Source of the DNA: Verrucomicrobiota bacterium
Lineage (GTDB): Bacteria; Verrucomicrobiota; Verrucomicrobiia; Chthoniobacterales; UBA10450
NCBI GenBank assembly: GCA_003218345.1
Contig: QHNF01000193.1
Coordinates: forward strand, 1 to 5,547
DNA length: 5,547 bases
Direction: 5' to 3'
The notes under the pieces were generated by a model. The model saw only the letters and a program-made list of their open reading frames with translations, searched no databases and had not been told where the DNA came from. Shown here one piece after another: positions 1 to 5,263 of the stretch. Both the position numbers and the translations under genes were made by a program. Position 1 is the stretch's first letter; the number at the start of each line of letters is the position of its first letter.

Positions 1-2
1 TT

Positions 3-146
3 TCATTGTGCGGGACGGGCGTTTTCATTGCTTCGACGGCGCGCGAAAGAACCGAGCCGCGAAGAATGAACGCGATCCCGGTGGAAAATCGCGACGTTGC
101 TCGGCATGTGTGGATTCAGGTTGATTTGGGACCGAAAGAATTCTAG
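3..146 (+). CDS. possible 3' end of an unrecognised gene (partial)
   Basis: Reading frame 3 is open from the left edge for 47 codons and stops at a TAG at 144-146. The other two forward frames are closed by TGA codons. The last residues read VARHVWIQVDLGPKEF, which looks like ordinary protein, but I recognise no family and too little is visible to assign a function. The stop codon lies in the first three bases of the palindromic repeat at 144-200, so this gene and manA would converge on that repeat. An ORF of this length can occur by chance at this GC content, so the call is tentative. Confidence 0.4.
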   Translation, partial: SLCGTGVFIASTARERTEPRRMNAIPVENRDVARHVWIQVDLGPKEF

Positions 147-200
147 GGCAAGCGCTTCGCTTGCCGGGCGGTAAATTCGGCAAACGCTCCGCTTGCCCTA
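144..200. repeat. REP-like nested palindrome between convergent gene ends
   Basis: The outer arms are an 11-bp perfect inverted repeat, TAGGGCAAGCG (144-154) and CGCTTGCCCTA (190-200). Each half is also a hairpin on its own. GGCAAGCG-CTT-CGCTTGCC (147-165) is perfect, and GGCAAACG-CTC-CGCTTGCC (179-197) has one mismatch. The middle is a short spacer (GGGCGGTAAATTC). The outward-facing TAG at each end is the stop codon of the flanking reading frame. Paired short hairpins in an intergenic position resemble REP/BIME-type repeats and may also act as a bidirectional terminator, although no U-tract follows. Only this one copy is in the window, so genome-wide repetition is inferred. Confidence 0.75.
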
Positions 201-1148
201 CAGCGGAATTGTCACGCGCAACAAACTCGTCTCAGAGCGAAGCGGCTTCAGTTGCCGATCGCGCAGTTCGGCCGGGACAAGAAAAAATTCGCCGGCCGCA
301 AGATCGACGTCGGCACATTGTAACGAGCCAGTGAGACAGCAGACGATCGCAAAATGCCCGTGTGCCGCGATTTGACGCGGACGATCCAGAATCCATTTCT
401 GGACTTTGAACAACTTGTAATTAGCGAGAACCTCGCCGCTTAGCTCGACTAGCCCTGGCGCGACATCGTTGAAGTCGATACATTGGAGCGCCTGCTCGAT
501 GTGCAATGGTCGCGCCTTGCCATTCTTGCTGACGCGGTTCCAATCAAAAACGCGATAGGTAGTGTCGCTGTTTTGCTGGATTTCAACGAGAAGATTGCCT
601 GCACCAACTGCGTGAAGGCGACCAGCGGGAAGGAACATCGCGTCGCCCGTTCGGACTGGAATTATGTGAACATGCTCCGCAACCGTCGCTGAGCGCAATG
701 CATCTTCGAATTGGGCCCGCGTCATTGTCTCTCGCAAGCCAACAAAGAGTTTAGCGCCCGGCTGGGCCGCAGCGACATACCAGAGTTCGGTTTTTGGTTC
801 TCCGCCTAGTTTTGCGGCGACTTTTCCCGACGGGTGAACTTGCAGCGAAAGTTTCTCCTTCGCGTCGAGCAGCTTCGCCATCAAAGGGAAACGCTCACTG
901 TCCGGGAGATTGCCGAAAACCTCTTTGCGTTGTGTTGTCCAAATCTCGTGCAGCGGCTTGCCTTTGAGCGGCCCATTGGCGACAATGCTCTGCGCTTCCG
1001 GGCGATCGACAATCTCCCACGATTCGCCGACACGAACATCGGGCGGTAATTTTTTTCCGAACTCCGATTCGAGATGACGACCGCCCCAGATTCGCTCCAT
1101 AAAGATCGGATCGAAGGTGAGGGGACCTGTGAGATTGATCTTGGACAT
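198..1148 (-). CDS. manA: mannose-6-phosphate isomerase, class I (short form)
   Basis: This cytoplasmic zinc enzyme interconverts fructose 6-phosphate and mannose 6-phosphate, the entry to GDP-mannose and mannose-containing polysaccharides. The 316-residue length matches the short Bacillus-type class I enzymes rather than the roughly 390-residue enterobacterial form. The N-terminus has the family-like pattern LTFDPIFMERIWGG (10-23). Probable zinc ligands are Gln103 and His105 in LSLQVHP, Glu121 in KTELWYV, and His179 in GRLHAVGAG. The block QQNSDTTYRVFDWNR (191-205) is the conserved active-site segment near the catalytic arginine. The frame is intact. The ATG at 1148 begins just ahead of the conserved N-terminus and has no clear Shine-Dalgarno sequence. 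The stop codon is the TAG at the edge of the palindromic repeat. The gene is divergent from the vanZ-like gene (112-bp gap). A link to the polysaccharide-acylation genes downstream of vanZ is plausible but not shown. Confidence 0.93.
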   Translation of the reverse strand: MSKINLTGPLTFDPIFMERIWGGRHLESEFGKKLPPDVRVGESWEIVDRPEAQSIVANGPLKGKPLHEIWTTQRKEVFGNLPDSERFPLMAKLLDAKEKLSLQVHPSGKVAAKLGGEPKTELWYVAAAQPGAKLFVGLRETMTRAQFEDALRSATVAEHVHIIPVRTGDAMFLPAGRLHAVGAGNLLVEIQQNSDTTYRVFDWNRVSKNGKARPLHIEQALQCIDFNDVAPGLVELSGEVLANYKLFKVQKWILDRPRQIAAHGHFAIVCCLTGSLQCADVDLAAGEFFLVPAELRDRQLKPLRSETSLLRVTIPL

Positions 1149-1260
1149 GATGCGATTTGAGCAACTGTAGCGCAGCCGCTCGCCACGCCATAGCGCATTG
1201 CGGCGGCGAGTGCCGTCTGCGTCGATTTAGTTCGCAGAGGGTACGCCTGCCCACCACAGA

Positions 1261-1728
1261 ATGAAACGCTTTCTCAAATATTGGCTGCCGTTATTGATTT
1301 GGCTCGGTGTGATTTTTCTAGGCTCGACCGACCTGATGTCAGCCGAACACACGTCGCGATTCATTGTTCCGTTTTTGCGCTACCTGAAACCGGATATTTC
1401 GCCCGAGACGCTTGTGTCGGTTCAGTTCGTAGTTCGCAAATTCGCGCATTTGGGCGAGTACGCCGTTCTCGCGCTGCTTTTGTTTCGCGCCGTGGTTTGC
1501 GTCCCAAATCTCATCTGGTCTGTTTGGCTCTTGTGTGTGAGCATCTGGATTGCCTGCGTCGTTTTGGCTGCGACGGACGAATTTCACCAATCGTTTGTCA
1601 AGTCACGCACCGCCTCGGTTCGGGACGTCATGATCGATAGCGCGGGAGCGATTGTCGGACTGTTGAGTGGCGCAGTTTTTGCGGCACGTCGTTCAAGAAA
1701 CCTCGAAAGAACTCCCGCGAAATCGTAG
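1261..1728 (+). CDS. VanZ-family membrane protein
   Basis: This is a 155-residue integral membrane protein with about four predicted membrane segments, near residues 7-22, 62-80, 84-104 and 124-142. VanZ-family signatures are visible: RKFAHLGEY (59-67) at the start of the second helix, DEFHQSFVKSRTASVRD (106-122) after the third, and D126 in the last helix (VMIDSAGAIVG). VanZ itself gives low-level teicoplanin resistance, but most family members have no known function and many sit near envelope or exopolysaccharide genes, so no resistance role is claimed. The ATG at 1261 is the only usable start, because an in-frame TAG lies at 1228 with no other start codon between. It is followed on the same strand, after 157 bp, by the SGNH-like gene. 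The tail is basic and cytoplasmic (ARRSRNLER). Confidence 0.88.
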   Translation: MKRFLKYWLPLLIWLGVIFLGSTDLMSAEHTSRFIVPFLRYLKPDISPETLVSVQFVVRKFAHLGEYAVLALLLFRAVVCVPNLIWSVWLLCVSIWIACVVLAATDEFHQSFVKSRTASVRDVMIDSAGAIVGLLSGAVFAARRSRNLERTPAKS

Positions 1729-1885
1729 CTACGCGATCATAACTTCGAGGATCGCTTCCCCCGCTCCTTGCCTTTATTTGAAAGTTAATAAAATAATCAG
1801 CCGTGAGTGGCGATGGCAACTGAAGGATTCGGTCAATAATCGGCGTTGCGCTCGCAGATGCGAATGTGCGCTCGACGATAAAACG
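1729..1885. other. intergenic gap between vanZ-like and SGNH-like genes
   Basis: These 157 bp carry no credible gene. The frame of the following gene stays open through the gap, but its translation there is basic, low-complexity and unlike the protein that starts at 1886. A short inverted repeat (GCGATC at 1733-1738, GATCGC at 1750-1755) lies just after the vanZ stop, but it has no U-tract and is too weak to call a terminator. The stretch 1774-1798 is AT-rich and could hold a promoter for the SGNH gene, but no well-spaced -35/-10 pair is visible. Confidence 0.4.
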
Positions 1886-3055
1886 ATGACGAGCAATTCT
1901 TTCTCATTATCCGCTCGAGAGGCGCTTAAGTTTCTGGCACTGGCAAACCTTCCCTCTCTGCTGTTTTCCATTGTGGTTTGGCTTGCGCTTTCTCTTGGAT
2001 CGCCGTGTCTGAAAGGCGGAGTTCAGCAACGGGTTGGAGGCGACACCGACGCTCAACAGACTAGAGGTGGACCCAGCATCACAGCCAGGCCGGAGCGCGT
2101 GACAGTTACCAGTGGGCAGCCCGGCAGCACCCAGGTTAGTTGGGATACGGGAAACGGATCGACGGGCTTTGTTCTTGTAACTGCAAATGGCCGAAGGCCG
2201 GCTCTCTTTGCTACAGGTAGCAAAGAGAGCCGAGTTGCCCCGTGGATTCAGGCGGGCAGCTATCTTTTCGAGCTCTATGGAGACGCTGAGCGACAGACGT
2301 TACTCGCGACGGTTACTGTTTCCGGAGTTACGGAACCCACAGTGCCTACACGCATTGCGTTGTGGCAACGCAGCGTCCGCTGGTTGTTACTTGTGGCGCT
2401 CATCGCCATTTTATATATCGCGGTTTACTTTAGCTCTACAGGACCGCTACGCACGAAATTCCCAGTCGAGCCAACTACGTCGCCTCATCCACTTCACGTC
2501 GCACGGAATCTTCTACTAGGAGTAGCCGCGTTCATTTGTCTGGATGGCGCGATCTTCCACACGGAATTGTACGTCTCGGTCCTGGCTCCAGATTCGTACG
2601 CAGGGCGAATGGCGGTGATCACTCGAGCCGAAAAGCAGCGCGTTTCATCTGGTCTGAAAGAGGTGCTGGTTTTGGGAGATTCACGAATGGCGGAAGGATT
2701 CTCTACTGCAGTGGCTGATCAGCTGGGTTCTGTTGCCGGACTCAAGTTTGTGAATCTCGCCGAACCAGCGTCCTCTGCAAACACATGGCACTACATGTTG
2801 CGGGAAGTCGATCCTACAGCGCAGCGCTACTGGGCGATTGTTATTCCTTATGGCATTGGCTACGAACCGAACAGCGCTGAATCTTTAAGGATTTCGATGG
2901 CGGCTCCACTATTGCGTTATGGAGACTGCGTCGATTTTGCGTGTGTTTTTCAGCGATGTTCGGGGCGGTTCAGAGCATTTACAGCATGCATACTGCGAGG
3001 GTCGGCATTCAGAGCGATGTTGTCGATCTTCTTGAACATCCCATTTCGCGCGTAA
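1886..3055 (+). CDS. 5' fragment of frameshifted membrane-anchored SGNH-hydrolase-like protein with Ig-like domain
   Basis: This is the N-terminal part of one gene that continues in another frame to 3606. Protein-like sequence runs to about residue 375 (base 3010), and the remaining 14 residues before the stop are out-of-frame. In order it shows a cytoplasmic tail, membrane helix 1 (about 18-37), a beta-rich domain (about 63-147) with VSWDTGNGS and the pattern LFATG...APWI...YLFELY, helix 2 (about 164-182), a basic loop, helix 3 (about 208-233), and the start of an SGNH domain. The nucleophile motif is LVLGDSR with Ser266. Positive-inside charges place the beta domain and the SGNH domain in the periplasm, as expected for a partner of the MBOAT acyltransferase downstream. 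The ATG at 1886 lies directly before the first helix. Upstream in-frame codons do not look like protein. The likely role, O-acetyl transfer to or removal from an exported polysaccharide, is inferred from family and neighbour. Confidence 0.8.
   Translation: MTSNSFSLSAREALKFLALANLPSLLFSIVVWLALSLGSPCLKGGVQQRVGGDTDAQQTRGGPSITARPERVTVTSGQPGSTQVSWDTGNGSTGFVLVTANGRRPALFATGSKESRVAPWIQAGSYLFELYGDAERQTLLATVTVSGVTEPTVPTRIALWQRSVRWLLLVALIAILYIAVYFSSTGPLRTKFPVEPTTSPHPLHVARNLLLGVAAFICLDGAIFHTELYVSVLAPDSYAGRMAVITRAEKQRVSSGLKEVLVLGDSRMAEGFSTAVADQLGSVAGLKFVNLAEPASSANTWHYMLREVDPTAQRYWAIVIPYGIGYEPNSAESLRISMAAPLLRYGDCVDFACVFQRCSGRFRAFTACILRGSAFRAMLSIFLNIPFRA
2199..2232. repeat. perfect 16-bp inverted repeat inside the SGNH-like gene
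   Basis: The left arm is CGGCTCTCTTTGCTAC (2199-2214), the centre is AG, and the right arm is GTAGCAAAGAGAGCCG (2217-2232). All 16 pairs are Watson-Crick. It lies in the coding sequence of the Ig-like domain (about residues 105-116) and does not break the frame. Such a long, almost loopless palindrome is not required by the encoded residues. Its origin is discussed under findings. Confidence 0.9.
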
Positions 3056-3606
3056 GAAGCATTCAACAAGAGCCGAAAAGAATTCATTCTCGCGCTGTCT
3101 ATAAGGGTCGGGACTATGATATCGTGGGCACGACCTATGATCCTAGGACGGGTCAGATAACTTTCCCGCCGCAATTGACTACAGCTCAGAGGCAAACCCT
3201 CAGGGAGAGCTTGGTACGGCCGCCTCAATCAGAAACGCAACAGTTCCTGAAACTGCAGCGTGACTGGATCCCGCGAATCTTGAGTCGTTATTCGAATAGT
3301 CCCACCACAATTGTGCTTACGCCTGTTCCCCGCGGTCCATTTGGCGGACCTCCTGGATTTTCTATGGCATACCAGGCTATCTTTCCTAGCGTTGTGACTG
3401 ACAGAGCCGTTTTTTCGCTTCCAGACCGAACATTCAATTTTCTTGAGAAGCCCGAATTTTATTTTGATGGATACCACCTTAATGCCAAAGGTCGGCAAAG
3501 ATTTACAGAGACACTAGTGACTGAGCTGGTTGGGCACCTGGCGTCCGACGAATTCCACGCACACCCTAGCTCCGAATCAAAATTAGTCGCAGACCGACTG
3601 CCTTGA
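3010..3606 (+). CDS. 3' fragment of the same SGNH-hydrolase-like gene
   Basis: This is the C-terminal 198 residues of the gene that starts at 1886, now in frame 1. The nominal ATG in this frame (2941) is not a real start: the sequence between 2941 and about 3009 is the out-of-frame shadow of the upstream part, and convincing protein begins at QSDVVDLLEHP. Joined to residue 375 of the upstream part, the intact protein would be about 573 residues. The decisive motif is FYFDGYHLNAKGRQRF (bases about 3457-3504), the C-terminal SGNH block. It supplies the catalytic Asp (3466-3468) and His (3475-3477) that complete the triad with Ser266 of the first part. Having Ser on one fragment and Asp/His on the other is the strongest evidence that these are one broken gene. 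Neither fragment should be an active enzyme alone. No second frame break is visible, and the C-terminus ends normally at TGA. Confidence 0.8.
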   Translation, partial: QSDVVDLLEHPISRVRSIQQEPKRIHSRAVYKGRDYDIVGTTYDPRTGQITFPPQLTTAQRQTLRESLVRPPQSETQQFLKLQRDWIPRILSRYSNSPTTIVLTPVPRGPFGGPPGFSMAYQAIFPSVVTDRAVFSLPDRTFNFLEKPEFYFDGYHLNAKGRQRFTETLVTELVGHLASDEFHAHPSSESKLVADRLP

Positions 3607-3699
3607 GGCCTTGCACTTCAAACATTAGAAATAGCAGCAAAGATCGTACAGTTATGAAGTCTTGGATGAAGCGACCTGGCTTGAACCAGGCTCTTCCTG
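3607..3699. other. gap between SGNH-like and MBOAT genes
   Basis: These 93 bp separate the two acylation genes. They hold a 5-bp hairpin CCTGG-CTTGAA-CCAGG (3675-3690) that resembles a tRNA T-arm read on the minus strand. They also hold the start of an 18-codon ORF (ATG at 3654, TAA at 3708-3710) that overlaps the MBOAT start codon. No purine-rich Shine-Dalgarno sequence stands close to the ATG at 3700. A function for either element is unproven. Confidence 0.35.
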
Positions 3700-4128
3700 A
3701 TGTTATTTAACAGCTTTCAGTACTGGATCTTTTTCTTGATCGTAGCAGTGCTGTTTTACAGCGTCCCGTTTCGGTTAGGCAAATTGCTCCTCCTATGTGC
3801 AAGCTATGTCTTTTACATGTGGTGGGATCCACGATTCATAGTGCTGATCCTTACCTCCACGGTAGTTAACTACTACTTGGGAATTTTGCTGGAAGCCGCC
3901 AGCGGCCGCCCCAAGAAGTTTCTGCTTGTGGTTAGTCTCGTAGTTAACCTTGGAATTCTCGGTTTCTTTAAATACTACGACTTCTTCGCTAGCTCGTTAG
4001 CTGCATTGCTTCGTGTGCCTGCGTCGTCGGTTGTTTTACAGGTTATTCTCCCTGTGGGAGTCATTTTACACATTCGCCAGCCTTTCGTACACAATCGATG
4101 TCTACTGGGGAAAAATGAAGGCTGTTAG
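3700..4128 (+). CDS. 5' fragment of frameshifted AlgI-type MBOAT O-acyltransferase
   Basis: This is the N-terminal part of a membrane-bound O-acyltransferase. Real protein runs from MLFNSFQYWIFF to LPVG (residues 117-120), and the 22 residues after that are out-of-frame. Four membrane segments are visible, near residues 8-24, 28-42, 46-63 and 74-92. Family hallmarks are the start MLFNSFQYW, SYVFYMWWDPRF (35-46), and FFKYYDFF (89-96) before the LPVG motif. AlgI-type proteins pass an acyl group across the inner membrane for O-acetylation of exported polysaccharides such as alginate. The ATG at 3700 fits the conserved N-terminus of the family exactly. In relatives LPVG is followed directly by a residue and SFYTF; here SFYTF is found in the next frame starting at 4061, so the gene is broken at about 4060. 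Confidence 0.85.
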   Translation: MLFNSFQYWIFFLIVAVLFYSVPFRLGKLLLLCASYVFYMWWDPRFIVLILTSTVVNYYLGILLEAASGRPKKFLLVVSLVVNLGILGFFKYYDFFASSLAALLRVPASSVVLQVILPVGVILHIRQPFVHNRCLLGKNEGC

Positions 4129-5107
4129 AAATCCCATCGATTACGCGCTGTTCATAGCATTTTTTCCTCATCTTATTGCGGGTCCGATCATTCGTGCCCG
4201 GCAATTCATCTCTCAGATTCAATACTGGCGTCGTCCGGCGGCAATCGTAGTTCAGAGCGGAATCATTCTTATCCTGTCTGGTCTTTTGAAGAAGATAGTG
4301 TTCGCCGATCGATTCGCTGTCGTTTCCGACAGGTATTTTAGTGATCCAACCGCACACCCAGGCTGGCTAGCCGCATGGTCGGGCTGCCTTGCCTTCTTCA
4401 TGCAGGTCTTCTTTGATTTCTCTGGTTACACCGACATTGCTCGCGGCTGCGCGAAGCTGCTCGGCTTTGAGTTTCCGCTCAATTTCGCGCGGCCATTCTT
4501 ATCTAGAAATCCGCCTGATCTCTGGCAGAGGTGGCACATGACCCTTTCCTCATGGGTGCGAGACTATGTGTTTATGCCCTTTAGCCGGGGAAGAAAAGGG
4601 CGATTCGTATTATACCGCAACATGCTGGTGGTAATGGTGCTCGTGGGACTCTGGCATGGAGCTAACTGGACGTTTGTCCTCTGGGGTGCATACCACGGTA
4701 TGTTATTAGTCGGGTATCGCCTTTTCGATCGGGCAACAGTCGGCACACCGATCGACAGAATTATGAAAGAGCGCTATTTCGTGCCATTTAGCGTTGGCCT
4801 AATGTTTGCAGCCTTTGTCTTAAGCGCAGCTTTCTTCCGTCCGAAAACTCTCCAGACGAGCGGCTATGTGTTAGGTGCGCTATTTGGGTTCCAGCATATA
4901 ACTGGCGAATTCCTCCTCACGACTGGGACGATCGTACTCCTTTTCATTTCTCTGTTTTTGGCGGTCGCGCAGGAGCGTAGTCAGTTTATTGATCGCCTGG
5001 CCCTGCAACCGGCGCGCGTTCAAATCCCGGCATACGTTTGCGCATTTCTCGCTCTCGAACTGTTTCCAGCAATCGGCCCGGTGCGGTTTGTTTACTTCCA
5101 GTTTTGA
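4061..5107 (+). CDS. 3' fragment of the same MBOAT O-acyltransferase
   Basis: This frame continues the MBOAT protein for 348 residues, starting SFYTFASLSYTIDVYWGK, the expected continuation of LPVG. An ORF in this frame formally opens at 4013, but the codons before 4061 are out-of-frame shadow. Core motifs are intact: FFPHLIAGPIIRARQF, the long helix with FFDFSGYTDIARG, RWHMTLSSWVRDYVFMP with its His at 4535-4537, and GLWHGANWTFVLWGAYHG with the invariant MBOAT His at 4655-4657. With one residue restored at the break, this His would be residue 320 of about 469, close to the essential His322 that I recall for Pseudomonas AlgI. The C-terminus ends in FVYFQF, typical of full-length relatives. 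The whole catalytic half is present but, without the first four helices, it is unlikely to work. It follows the SGNH-like partner on the same strand. Confidence 0.87.
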   Translation, partial: SFYTFASLSYTIDVYWGKMKAVRNPIDYALFIAFFPHLIAGPIIRARQFISQIQYWRRPAAIVVQSGIILILSGLLKKIVFADRFAVVSDRYFSDPTAHPGWLAAWSGCLAFFMQVFFDFSGYTDIARGCAKLLGFEFPLNFARPFLSRNPPDLWQRWHMTLSSWVRDYVFMPFSRGRKGRFVLYRNMLVVMVLVGLWHGANWTFVLWGAYHGMLLVGYRLFDRATVGTPIDRIMKERYFVPFSVGLMFAAFVLSAAFFRPKTLQTSGYVLGALFGFQHITGEFLLTTGTIVLLFISLFLAVAQERSQFIDRLALQPARVQIPAYVCAFLALELFPAIGPVRFVYFQF

Positions 5108-5123
5108 GCAGGGAAAACGAAAA

Positions 5124-5159
5124 TGGGCCTGACTGGGCTCGAACCAGTGACCCTTCCAT
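5124..5159 (-). other. tRNA 3'-half fragment, probable attachment site (att)
   Basis: Read on the minus strand, this is a clean tRNA 3' half: one loop base plus the anticodon-stem 3' strand TGGAA (5158-5154), a 5-nt variable loop GGGTC, a T-arm ACTGG-TTCGAGC-CCAGT with five perfect pairs and a canonical loop, the acceptor 3' strand CAGGCCC, and discriminator A at 5124. No CCA is encoded. The matching 5' half is missing: no complement GGGCCTG or D-arm lies to the right, and the sequence beyond 5159 does not fold as an anticodon arm. Similarity therefore ends in the anticodon loop, a common crossover point for tyrosine recombinases that insert into tRNA genes. A recombinase gene begins about 100 bp away. 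The amino-acid identity of the tRNA cannot be read because the anticodon is absent. Confidence 0.8.
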
Positions 5160-5209
5160 ATAGTGGCAAGTCATAACACGATTATAGTAAGATTATTACA
5201 ACTATTTTT

Positions 5210-5222
5210 AATGTCGGACATT
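5210..5222. promoter_or_regulatory. short palindrome upstream of the recombinase gene, possible operator or arm site
   Basis: AATGTC-G-GACATT is a perfect 6-bp inverted repeat with a 1-nt centre. It lies in the AT-rich stretch between the tRNA fragment and the recombinase start. A direct repeat GATACT (5231-5236 and 5244-5249) follows just before the start codon. Such sites can bind a regulator, an excisionase or the recombinase itself, but a 6-bp palindrome is weak evidence. Confidence 0.25.
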
Positions 5223-5263
5223 TTTTGGTTGATACTGTCTTGTGATACTCCATGCTGTCTGAC

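Noticed and set aside
881..1257. Two minus-strand ORFs (881-1198 and 895-1257) overlapping the manA start
   Set aside because: They are out-of-frame shadows of manA, which has a complete set of zinc-binding and active-site motifs.
1768..1794. Possible promoter TTGCCT / TAAAAT ahead of the SGNH-like gene
   Set aside because: The spacer is only 15 bp and the -35 match is poor. An AT-rich stretch alone does not support a promoter call.
1667..1885. Upstream extension of the SGNH-like gene to an ATG at 1667
   Set aside because: It would overlap the end of the vanZ-like gene, and the extra residues are basic and unlike the membrane-anchor N-terminus that begins cleanly at 1886.
2003..2012. Cysteine after the first membrane helix of the SGNH-like protein (residue 41) as a lipoprotein site
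   Set aside because: The preceding residues (LGSPC) do not fit a lipobox, and the segment reads better as an uncleaved membrane anchor.
3005..3014. Programmed -1 ribosomal frameshifting in the SGNH-like gene
   Set aside because: There is no slippery heptamer or obvious downstream stimulatory hairpin at the junction, and the repaired frame needs only one missing base.
4986..5174. Minus-strand ORF containing MEGSLVRAQSGPF
   Set aside because: This peptide is simply the translation of the tRNA 3' half (T-arm and acceptor), a well-known kind of spurious protein. The rest is antisense to the MBOAT C-terminus.
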